From contig NZ_CP091092.1 in assembly GCF_029633915.1 (NCBI RefSeq), positions 868,001 through 932,000 of the forward strand: a stretch of 64,000 bases of DNA, read 5' to 3'. Both the position numbers and the translations under genes were made by a program. Under the pieces are notes generated by a model, which was given only the letters and a program-made list of their open reading frames with translations, made no database searches and had not been told where the DNA came from. The stretch comes from Methanomicrobium antiquum. Lineage in GTDB: Archaea; Halobacteriota; Methanomicrobia; Methanomicrobiales; Methanomicrobiaceae. Numbering within the stretch: the stretch's first letter is position 1; every line of letters begins with the position of its first letter. Positions 8,215 through 15,561 of the stretch are shown one piece after another.

Positions 8215-8481
8215 ATGAGTCAGTTTAAAAAGGCATCTGAAATTGACAAAAGTAATAAAAGAGCTTTTTTTCCTGAAATTCGGGATGTAATCATCAGTTA
8301 TCTCAAAAACAGCATACATCCTGTAACAGTTACCGGAACAATCATTGAGCTGAACAAATACGGCCTTAATCCTTCTAGAAATATTGTGAAAAGATATTTT
8401 GATGATCTTGAAAAAGCCGGAGTTGTAACTGTAAGGCTTAACGGGAATGTCTATGAATTTACTTTAATCAAAAAAGAATGA
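8215..8481 (+). CDS. Small winged-helix-like protein, function unknown
   Basis: An 88-residue charged protein. The segment PSRNIVKRYFDDLEKAGVVTVRLNGNVYEF has the helix-turn-wing pattern of a small winged-helix DNA-binding domain, and the N-terminal half (REVIISYLKN-like helix, then TGTIIELNKYGL) would supply the preceding helices. The ATG at 8215 follows an A+T-rich promoter-like stretch. It is a single gene between the restriction remnants and the radical SAM gene. A regulator is possible, but no target can be named. Confidence 0.55.
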   Translation: MSQFKKASEIDKSNKRAFFPEIRDVIISYLKNSIHPVTVTGTIIELNKYGLNPSRNIVKRYFDDLEKAGVVTVRLNGNVYEFTLIKKE

Positions 8482-8558
8482 TTTTTTTAAATCCGGATTA
8501 ACTTTTCAAAAAAGTACTTTCTGAAAAAACGTTTTCTGAATATACACAAGCAGCGCTT

Positions 8559-9428
8559 TTAGAAATATCCGACAAGGCTTTTTTGCCTTTTATCCTCATA
8601 GGTATTAAGATAAGAAAATACCGCATCCCTGTCGCAGACAATGCTTTCTTTTTTGCATACATCATGCAGAATTTTTGCAAGACGGCTATTGTGCGGGCTT
8701 AATATCTCATAGCTGTTCCCGTAATTTATCTGATAGATTTCTTTTAGTCCGGGGAAGTGCTCATCTAATTTTTCGTAAAAATACTCTCTGCTACCCGGCC
8801 TTAATGTAAGTCCTGCGCCAAAAAAGAGCACTCCGTAAACTTCTGCCTCTTTGCATAAGCCGAGCAGGCCGCGTATATTTTCTTCAGTGTCATTGATGTA
8901 TGGAAGAATCGGGCAGAGCCAGACAACTGTTGGTATATTGTTCTCTTTTAAGGTATCTAAAAGTTCAAAGCGTTTTTGTGTTGTACAAACTCCGGGCTCA
9001 AGAATTTTGCACAAATCGTTGTCAGATGTTGTAAGAGTCACCTGCACAACACATTTGGAATTTTCGTTGATTTTTATTAAGAGATCCAGATCCCTTAATA
9101 TTCTGTCTGATTTTGTAAGGATGCTTAAGCCAAAGTCAAATTTTTCAATAATTTCCAGACATCTTCTTGTGATTTTAAGTTCTGATTCCTCAGGAATGTA
9201 TGGATCGCACATTGAGCCTGTCCCAATCATGCATCTTTTCCTGCGGCTTCTCAGCTCTTTTTCAAGAAGTGCCGGAGCATTTATTTTTACTGCCACATCA
9301 GAAAAATCGTGGCCCATATTATAGCAGTCGCTTCTGGAATCGCAGTATATGCACCCGTGTGTGCATCCGCGAAAGACGTTCATTCCGTTTTTTTTAGACA
9401 AAAGGCTTTTGGCTTTTATAAAATGCAT
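8559..9428 (-). CDS. Radical SAM protein (SplB-like / Rv2578c family)
   Basis: The N-terminus carries the [4Fe-4S] motif CTHGCIYC (CxxxCxxC) at about residue 22, followed by GTGSMCDPYIPEE and the LTKSDRILRDLDLL and TLTTSD segments typical of the SplB-like radical SAM family. Length (289 residues) is normal. Members are often loosely called DNA repair photolyase-like, but a true spore photoproduct lyase function is not expected here and the substrate is unknown. It is monocistronic. A dispersed hairpin repeat lies upstream of it. Confidence 0.85.
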   Translation of the reverse strand: MHFIKAKSLLSKKNGMNVFRGCTHGCIYCDSRSDCYNMGHDFSDVAVKINAPALLEKELRSRRKRCMIGTGSMCDPYIPEESELKITRRCLEIIEKFDFGLSILTKSDRILRDLDLLIKINENSKCVVQVTLTTSDNDLCKILEPGVCTTQKRFELLDTLKENNIPTVVWLCPILPYINDTEENIRGLLGLCKEAEVYGVLFFGAGLTLRPGSREYFYEKLDEHFPGLKEIYQINYGNSYEILSPHNSRLAKILHDVCKKESIVCDRDAVFSYLNTYEDKRQKSLVGYF

Positions 9429-9551
9429 TTTCTGTTATCAGTATATTGATTGCCTGGCATAATTTTATTCTGCCTGAAAAATATCATCCTGAAAAAATAA
9501 AATATCGCAGAATTTGATTAAATTGAAATATAATAAAAATGCTAACTTTTT

Positions 9552-9612
9552 AAAAAAATATTCATGAAACTAATTTTTCATGTAAATCACAAAGTGATTA
9601 TCATGGTAAATG
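9552..9612 (-). repeat. Dispersed hairpin repeat, copy a (minus orientation)
   Basis: Read on the minus strand it contains the central hairpin AATCAC-ttt-GTGATT followed by a CATGAAA...TTTCATG hairpin and a T-run. It is a partial copy of the family described at 37291 and 45431. The central stem differs from those copies but keeps pairing. Confidence 0.6.
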
Positions 9613-9629
9613 ATAAAACAGTTATTTTA

Positions 9630-9703
9630 TGCCTCAACCCGGATTTGAACCGGGGACAACCAGATCTTCAGTCTGGCGCTCTCCCAGGCTGAGCTATTGA
9701 GGC
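9630..9703 (-). tRNA. tRNA-Phe (anticodon GAA)
   Basis: On the minus strand the acceptor GCCTCAA pairs with TTGAGGC, with A as discriminator. The anticodon stem CCAGA/TCTGG encloses loop CTGAAGA (anticodon GAA), and the T arm is CCCGG-TTCAAAT-CCGGG. The length is 74 nt, with no intron and no encoded CCA. Confidence 0.95.
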
Positions 9704-9796
9704 ACTCAAATCGTTATCATTTGAGCAACTAATATTGGCCATACATACTAATAAATGATTTGATTTTGTTTTAATATTGTGCGTTCCCTGTCGGGA

Positions 9797-9832
9797 TAAT
9801 ATATATTAACATATCAAATTCACTTTCACACC
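9797..9832 (+). promoter_or_regulatory. Promoter of the RecA-like/PolB2/SRAP operon with 12-bp motif, site 1
   Basis: A TATA-like taatatatatta lies at 9797-9809, followed by the 12-mer CACTTTCACACC at 9821-9832 (extending into GCATCC), 48 nt before the ATG at 9881. The same 12-mer occurs upstream of the second RecA-like gene (15373-15384), in the same orientation and at nearly the same distance. Its position between TATA box and start suits a repressor operator. Confidence 0.55.
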
Positions 9833-9880
9833 GCATCCGCATCACTATTATACACGCTGACAATGCAAGCATAAGTTCAC

Positions 9881-10387
9881 ATGGTGCAATACAATATCCG
9901 GAAAATATCAATATTCAAAAACAGGTTCAACCTTATTAATGCAAATGAGGAAATACTGGTACCTTTGCTCGAATCGCTCCTAAACAATGAAAAAAGAGTG
10001 TCCTGTCTTTATATATGCGGAATTTATCCAAGAATACTTCCTCTGCTTTGCCGTGAAAATCCTTTTTATCTGAGGCGTGCGGCAAATCCCTATCAGATTC
10101 TTACAATTTTAAGTGAGGTCTGTCAGAATATGGTAATAATAGAGCACGACCCTTCAGTCTTTGAAGATGCAGAAGATGTTGCAAAAGAGATTGGAAAGCG
10201 TTGCTGTGAAATCAGCAAATATTCGACAGTAATCTATTTCTGGCCGTATCCTGACAGAATTATAAGAACCCATATTGAGAGAGAGGCAGAGAGAATTACT
10301 TTCATCATCTGTGAGCGAATGAAAAAAAAGTGCCTCAAATCTCATATTCTCGATTCCGGCCAGACGACATTTGAGAGGAACTGGTAA
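9881..10387 (+). CDS. RecA-fold-like protein encoded with PolB2
   Basis: A 168-residue protein without a classical P-loop. Its core shows the RecA/RadB pattern: a Walker-B-like strand QNMVIIEHDPSVF (about residues 86-98), a helix, a strand STVIYFWPYPD, and the final AERITFIICE strand in the place of the 'ADrvi' strand of RecA-fold ATPases. ATP hydrolysis is doubtful. The polymerase gene starts 2 bases after the stop codon, so the two products are surely coupled. A second protein of similar build is encoded at 14801-15328. By analogy with bacterial ImuA it might link the polymerase to recombinase filaments; that is inference. Confidence 0.6.
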   Translation: MVQYNIRKISIFKNRFNLINANEEILVPLLESLLNNEKRVSCLYICGIYPRILPLLCRENPFYLRRAANPYQILTILSEVCQNMVIIEHDPSVFEDAEDVAKEIGKRCCEISKYSTVIYFWPYPDRIIRTHIEREAERITFIICERMKKKCLKSHILDSGQTTFERNW

Positions 10388-10389
10388 CA

Positions 10390-12387
10390 ATGCCTAAGGG
10401 ATGGTTATTTGATATTTCTCATGAAAATGACGGACTTTGTCTATGGGTTAAGCAGGGTGGTTTTGTAAAACAATATCATAAGGAATACAAAAACAGTTTT
10501 TTTATGTGCCTTCCGGAAGGCTTTGACAGCAGCGGTCTGATGACTGATGCTGAGGCAGATAAACTTGCAAAAAAAGAGACCTTTAGGACAATCTATGGTG
10601 AATGCCGGGGCTGGAGAATTCACTCTGATAAAAATTTTGCACTGGAATTGGAGAAAAAAACCCGTTATTATGCTGAATTTTATAATCTGGATGTTCGCAT
10701 TGAACAAAAATACCTTGCAGAGAACAATCTCTCACTTTGCAAAAATGTGGATGAAGAGACTTTTTCTGCGGATTCAAAAAGTCCTCTTACTGAGATTACT
10801 GTCGCTGTTGCCGGCAAACCATATTCTGATAAAGAGATGAAAGGAATTTCAATAGAATGTAGAGGTGAAATCGAAAAAGAGTCCGGTGAGGACCTGGATC
10901 TTTGCAAATTTCTCATATCGGCAGTATCAGAATATGATCCTGATGTAATTTTGTTTGACAACGCTGACGGCTGGATGCAGAAAATATGCTCGGTTGCAAG
11001 GGAAAATCAGATATTTAACAGTTTAAGCCGGACAGGAATTTTCAGACCCTTAAAGAGCAGGTCATATTTTTCATACGGCAGAATGGAGTACAAACCGTCT
11101 GCAATGATACCTTGTGGCAGAATAATTATTGATTCTGCCCGGAATTTTATGTACAGGCAGGGAGGAATGTCCGGAATATTTCTTGCATCACGCCTCACAG
11201 GAATTTCTCCAAATCTTACTGCCAGGTTTACTCCCGGAACTGTTGTATCAAACTATGAGGTTTTTGAAGCGCTTAAGAAAAACATCTGTGTACCTTTTAG
11301 AAAATCAGACGCAGAAATGATGCGAATCTCCGATGAAGTGAGAATTGATTATCGCGGAGGTTTGATTCTTCAGCCAAAGCCGGCAGTATATGAATGTGTC
11401 AGTCAGCTTGATTTTACATCTTTTTACCCTTCAATTATTGTAAAATACAATCTTTCTCCTGAAACGATGCAGAATCCTTCAATAGAGGGTTTCCTGCCGT
11501 CTGTAATAGGCCCTCTTCTCGATTTCAGAGTCCAGACCAAGGAGGCTAAGAAAACAGACGATTCTTTTGCCGGAATGGATGCGATGCTCAAGTGGATGCT
11601 TGTCACATGCTTTGGTTATACAGGATATAAAAACGCAAAATTCGGACGGATAGAACTTCATGAAAAGATTACAACAATAGCTACTGAAATTTTGACAGAT
11701 GTCTGCAAAATATCAGAATCCTTTGGTTTTGAGGTTTTACACGGCATTGTTGACTGTGTCTGGGTTAAAGGCGGCGATACAAAACCGCTGAAATGTACAA
11801 TTGTTGAAAAATACAAAATTCCCATTGAAACAGAATGTTATGACTGGATCTGTTTTCTTCCGCAAAAAGACGGTTCCGGTTCATACACAAGCTATTATGG
11901 GAGACTTTGTTCCGGGAAGATGAAAATTCGTGGAATCTGTGCAAGGCGAAAGGACATACCTTTGTATGTCAGAAATATGCAGAATGAGATGATAAATCTC
12001 ATTAGCAAAGCCAAAAACAAAGAAGAGATTCTTCTGTTTGAAGATGATATAAGAGGGATTTACAACAATTTTTATGAGTCACTGCCCGATGCACCGGTTT
12101 CTGAATTTTTAGTAAGAAAAAGGATGGGGCGTTGTGAATACTCAAAAAATTGTATATCTGCGGCTGTAATTGAGATGTATAAAAAATCCGGCGCTCAGAT
12201 ATCTCCGGGGATGGATGCAAATTTTGTTGTCAGGGATGCGGTCCGGCATATTACAGACCCTGAGTGGAATATCCGTGGGATTGATGTTTCCTATTACAGA
12301 AAACTTCTTGATAAAGCGGCTGATGAAATTTTCTTTTTGTTTTCGTCAATAAAAAAAGAGGAAAAATATTTTCCCTTAAAGCATTAA
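10390..12387 (+). CDS. PolB2-type family B DNA polymerase homologue with disrupted motifs
   Basis: A 665-residue family B polymerase. Motif A is well kept (LDFTSFYPSII, Asp341). Motif B is altered: Lys401 is present but the usual NSxYG reads VTCFGYTGY. Motif C, normally YGDTDS, reads HGIVDC (451-456), so the first Asp is lost and only Asp455 remains. The N-terminal exonuclease motifs are not recognisable (DNADGW replaces the NxxxFD region), so proofreading is unlikely. This fits the archaeal PolB2 clade described as apparently inactivated. Crenarchaeal PolB2 (Dpo2) has been linked to DNA-damage responses. Upstream lies a RecA-like partner; downstream, 11 bp away, the SRAP gene. Confidence 0.82.
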   Translation: MPKGWLFDISHENDGLCLWVKQGGFVKQYHKEYKNSFFMCLPEGFDSSGLMTDAEADKLAKKETFRTIYGECRGWRIHSDKNFALELEKKTRYYAEFYNLDVRIEQKYLAENNLSLCKNVDEETFSADSKSPLTEITVAVAGKPYSDKEMKGISIECRGEIEKESGEDLDLCKFLISAVSEYDPDVILFDNADGWMQKICSVARENQIFNSLSRTGIFRPLKSRSYFSYGRMEYKPSAMIPCGRIIIDSARNFMYRQGGMSGIFLASRLTGISPNLTARFTPGTVVSNYEVFEALKKNICVPFRKSDAEMMRISDEVRIDYRGGLILQPKPAVYECVSQLDFTSFYPSIIVKYNLSPETMQNPSIEGFLPSVIGPLLDFRVQTKEAKKTDDSFAGMDAMLKWMLVTCFGYTGYKNAKFGRIELHEKITTIATEILTDVCKISESFGFEVLHGIVDCVWVKGGDTKPLKCTIVEKYKIPIETECYDWICFLPQKDGSGSYTSYYGRLCSGKMKIRGICARRKDIPLYVRNMQNEMINLISKAKNKEEILLFEDDIRGIYNNFYESLPDAPVSEFLVRKRMGRCEYSKNCISAAVIEMYKKSGAQISPGMDANFVVRDAVRHITDPEWNIRGIDVSYYRKLLDKAADEIFFLFSSIKKEEKYFPLKH

Positions 12388-12495
12388 AATGAAAATTTAT
12401 GTGCGGAAGATTTGCCCTTTATAATGTGGAATTGTTCTCTGAGATGTTTGGGGTTTATAATCCCCTTCCGCAGATAAATCTCTCATATAATATAG

Positions 12496-14215
12496 CCGAC
12501 CATCCGCACTAAAAATCCACACATTTCACAATATTCGACCGCAAGATCCTTGTACTTTGAGGGAATAACCTATAATATGCCCTTCATTGACGGTTTTGAT
12601 GACGAATCAATCCTTTCCGTTGGCCATCTTGGCATCGTAGCCGGAGCCTACGACTCTCTTGGTATCGCGAATATAATCGACAATGCAATACCCAAGACCC
12701 GAAACCATAATCTCACCCATTCTCAGGCCGTGAAAGCTATGGTGATCAATGGTCTTGGATTCATCGAACGCCGTCTTTATCTTTTTCCGGAATTTTTTGA
12801 TGATATTGCCGTTGAAAGACTATTTGGGGAGGGAATTTCCCGAGAACAGATAAATGATGATGTATTAGGCAGAACACTGGATGCTATTGCAGAATATGGT
12901 CCAACTGAGTTATTCAACGATATCGTAGCAAATTGCCTTATTCCAACAGAATATGGCTCGCATTGCATTCACGTCGATACCACTAACTTTAGTGTGACAG
13001 GCGAATACGAATCCGATTTCAACACAGAAGGAATTCAGATTACCTACGGTCATCCGAAGGATGGCCGATGGGATCTCAAGCGTTTTGTCCTTGGCATGGC
13101 ATCAAATCAGCATGGTGTACCATTATTTCTCCAGACTTTTTCCGGGAATGAATCGGATAAAGAGACACTCCGAATCATTATTGAAAAACTTCAGAACAGT
13201 CTCAAATCAGGCGAAAAAGTCTATCATGTAGCTGATGCTGCATTTTATACCGAAAAAAATCTCCAGACTTTAGGTCAGCACACTTTCTGGATTAGTCGTG
13301 TACCGGTTATCATTAAAGAGGCTAAGGAACTGGTCAAATCAGATTGTCAGTTCATACCGTGCGATGATAATCGCTATTCATATAGTGAATCTTTCAGTGA
13401 ATATGCAGGAATCAGACAGAAATGGGTGATGTACCATTCAAAACCAATGCATGAACAACAGAGTAAAACGTTTGATAAGAATCTGGTAAAAGAACTGGAA
13501 AAAGCCAAAACATCTCTTCGAAAAGTCTGTGCACAGGAATATGCATGTGAACCTGACGCACGCATTGCAGCAGAGAAATGGTTAGAAAAAAATCATAAGT
13601 ATCAGTTTAGCGAGCTTGAAATTCTCATGATTCAAAGGAAAGAAGAGAAAAAACGAGGTAGACCAAAAGCCGGTGAACCATTAGTTAATTCATATAAGAT
13701 TACTGCTGATATCGAATACAATGACAGCGTAGTCGAGCAGGAACGCCAAAATCTTGGACGTTTTGTTCTGGCAACGAATGACACTGAGATGTCTGCCGAT
13801 GAATTGCTCAGGAATTATAAAGCTCAAGGAACAGTTGAGAGAGGATTTAGGTTCCTGAAAGACAAGTCGTTCCGGGTTGCTGAGGTCTATTTAAAGAAAA
13901 ATTCGCGGATTCAGGCTTTGGCTATGATCATGGTATTGTGTCTTTTTATTTACTCTATGACTGAGTTTCGGCTGAGAAAGATGCTGGTACAGTCTGGTGA
14001 AACAGTCACCAGCCAGACAAAAAAGCAGACACAAAGACCGGCATTGAAATGGACATTTTTCCTGTTCAGGAGGGTGAGGGAGTTCTCATTTGTTGAGGGT
14101 GATAAAAGAATAAAACGAATTACAAATCTGAATGATGAATTGAAAAAGATATTGCGGTTATTGGGGGGAGAGTATGAAAAATACTATTGTTGAAGAAATA
14201 CCTGCGGAAAGTCGG
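12496..14215 (+). mobile_element. IS1634-like insertion sequence (1,720 bp)
   Basis: The boundaries are defined by a 6-bp target duplication ATATAG (12490-12495 and 14216-14221) and imperfect terminal inverted repeats: left CCGACCATCCGCAC, right (reverse complement) CCGACTTTCCGCAG, with three mismatches in 14. One transposase fills the element. It interrupts the SRAP gene. Precise excision would restore the reading frame. Confidence 0.9.
12577..14193 (+). CDS. IS1634-family transposase (DDE)
   Basis: A 538-residue transposase from ATG 12577; an upstream TTG at 12550 would add nine residues. The DDE triad is visible: Asp in HVDTTNFSV, Asp in VADAAFYTE and Glu in GTVERGFRFLKD. The C-terminal catalytic segment is followed by a basic tail. 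The frame is intact, so the element may still be active. Length and motif spacing agree with the IS1634 branch of the IS4 superfamily, common in methanogens. Confidence 0.9.
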   Translation: MPFIDGFDDESILSVGHLGIVAGAYDSLGIANIIDNAIPKTRNHNLTHSQAVKAMVINGLGFIERRLYLFPEFFDDIAVERLFGEGISREQINDDVLGRTLDAIAEYGPTELFNDIVANCLIPTEYGSHCIHVDTTNFSVTGEYESDFNTEGIQITYGHPKDGRWDLKRFVLGMASNQHGVPLFLQTFSGNESDKETLRIIIEKLQNSLKSGEKVYHVADAAFYTEKNLQTLGQHTFWISRVPVIIKEAKELVKSDCQFIPCDDNRYSYSESFSEYAGIRQKWVMYHSKPMHEQQSKTFDKNLVKELEKAKTSLRKVCAQEYACEPDARIAAEKWLEKNHKYQFSELEILMIQRKEEKKRGRPKAGEPLVNSYKITADIEYNDSVVEQERQNLGRFVLATNDTEMSADELLRNYKAQGTVERGFRFLKDKSFRVAEVYLKKNSRIQALAMIMVLCLFIYSMTEFRLRKMLVQSGETVTSQTKKQTQRPALKWTFFLFRRVREFSFVEGDKRIKRITNLNDELKKILRLLGGEYEKYYC

Positions 14216-14800
14216 ATATAGCGCCGGGAGAAGAGATTTGCGCTGTCTGTGGCGGAGCTGAAAATTATGCTGTTAATGCAAACTGGGGCATTAAGAGAGA
14301 GAAAAAATCCGGTTCAAAGAACCTTTTGGAATATTTCATGATAAACACAAGAGATGATACCTTAATTGATAGTGAGTATTTTCTGAGAAATAAAACGACC
14401 GGAAGATGCCTGATTCCTGCAAACGGTTTTTATGAGTGGGATAATAAAGGAAAAAGGAAAACGCCGTATTATGTGCATATAAGAGAAAGCCCGCTTTTTG
14501 CTTTTGCAGGCGTTTATGAAACTTCTTCTGCTTCTTTGGATTTGTCTTATTCCTGCAGTATCATAACAACTGATGCAAATGAGGCTTTGAGCGGTATTCA
14601 TGACAGAATGCCTGTGATACTTGACAAAAATGATTCAATGAACTGGATAAATCCGGATTTTGACGAATATCTTTCTTTACTAAAACCGTATCCTGCGGAA
14701 AAAACTGTCTGTTATGCTGTTGGAAACAGTGTTGGAAGTGTTGAAAATGATGGAGCTTATCTTATAAAACCTGTTTATGAGAACAAATGGTGGTAAATTT

Positions 14801-15328
14801 TTACATGAAGTCTGCAATTGTTCTCTGCCGTTTTACATAACATCCTGTTGTTATATCTTTGAAGATAAAATCCCCGTCTTTATTTGAATTTTTGTCCTCA
14901 ACAATCAAAACCCTGTCAGCCCATTCACAAAGAATTTTTAAGTTTTCATCCATTATAGGTGATATCATAAGGTACCTGGCGTTTGAGCTTTCTGCAAGTT
15001 TTTTTAATTCACTACCTGTATTTTCAATAACGGCCTGATTTACGTTGAAAGTATATCTGTTGTATTCTATTATCGCAAGCGCGGGTCTGATTCTTTTTAG
15101 GCGTGAAATTATCTGGTCCGGATAATCACACTGAAAAAGACCGAGTCTGTTGTGGAAAACCTTCAGATTTTGATAAAGTTCAGTGTTTTTATCTGTTAAG
15201 TAAACTGCCCGCTTATCTTCACCGGAGACTGCTCTGCCTATTGCCGGAAGAATTGTGCTTTTAGGAGCTGATATTATGTTAAAAACACCTTTTTCTTCGA
15301 CATATACATAATTTGGAACATATATCAT
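14801..15328 (-). CDS. RecA-fold-like protein, possible partner of the damage module
   Basis: A 175-residue protein. Its order of segments matches a RecA/RadB core: an early strand and loop NIISAPKSTILPAIGRAV in the P-loop position (but without GKT/S), a Walker-B-like strand PALAIIEYNRYTF, a helix ending ELKKLAESSNA, strand RYLMISPIM and then WADRVLIVED, the typical 'ADrvl' strand. Nucleotide hydrolysis is doubtful. It converges with the SRAP gene with 4 bp between stops. Its promoter carries the same 12-mer as the RecA-like/PolB2 operon, which suggests co-regulation. It resembles the 9881-10387 protein in build, though sequence similarity by eye is weak. Confidence 0.6.
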   Translation of the reverse strand: MIYVPNYVYVEEKGVFNIISAPKSTILPAIGRAVSGEDKRAVYLTDKNTELYQNLKVFHNRLGLFQCDYPDQIISRLKRIRPALAIIEYNRYTFNVNQAVIENTGSELKKLAESSNARYLMISPIMDENLKILCEWADRVLIVEDKNSNKDGDFIFKDITTGCYVKRQRTIADFM

Positions 15329-15372
15329 TGTTTTTCTGATGCGTCTTTTTTTGATATAATCAATTTGCGCAT

Positions 15373-15400
15373 GGTGTGAAAGTGTGATTAAAAAAATAAT
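15373..15400 (-). promoter_or_regulatory. Promoter with 12-bp motif, site 2
   Basis: On the minus strand a TATA-like attattttttta (15388-15399) is followed by CACTTTCACACC (15384 to 15373), 44 nt before the ATG at 15328. The motif is identical over 12 bases to site 1 at 9821-9832 and has the same orientation and spacing relative to its gene. Confidence 0.55.
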
Positions 15401-15561
15401 GTTTTGAAAGCCTCCGGATTTTCAGAAGGTGATTTTAGAAGGCATTAGAATTTCTGGTAATTACCAGTTAATTTTCTCAATGAGCTGAAAAAAGAATAAT
15501 AAACTTTTACTGTTTTGTTTTTCCGGCAGGTTTTTCTTAGAGCCGGGCAATTTTTTATTAT

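Larger units (their letters stand above)
12399..14796 (+). pseudogene. SRAP/HMCES-like abasic-site protein gene split by an insertion sequence
   Basis: The 5' part (12399-12495) encodes MCGRFALYNVELFSEMFGVY and the 3' part (14222-14796) continues at IAPGEEI exactly in frame after removal of the IS and one copy of the 6-bp duplication. The joined product would be 223 residues, normal for SRAP. Key residues are intact: Cys2, the NGFYEW glutamate and the GIHDRMP histidine, which in this family form and resolve a crosslink to abasic sites in single-stranded DNA. The 3' part alone has an ATG at 14326 (156 residues) but lacks Cys2. The gene follows polB2 by 11 bp. The insertion appears recent. Confidence 0.88.

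Noticed and set aside
5863-9703. Complete integrated element between tRNA-Arg and tRNA-Phe
   Set aside because: No integrase, no clear duplicated tRNA end and no replication gene were found; only restriction-locus debris is visible.
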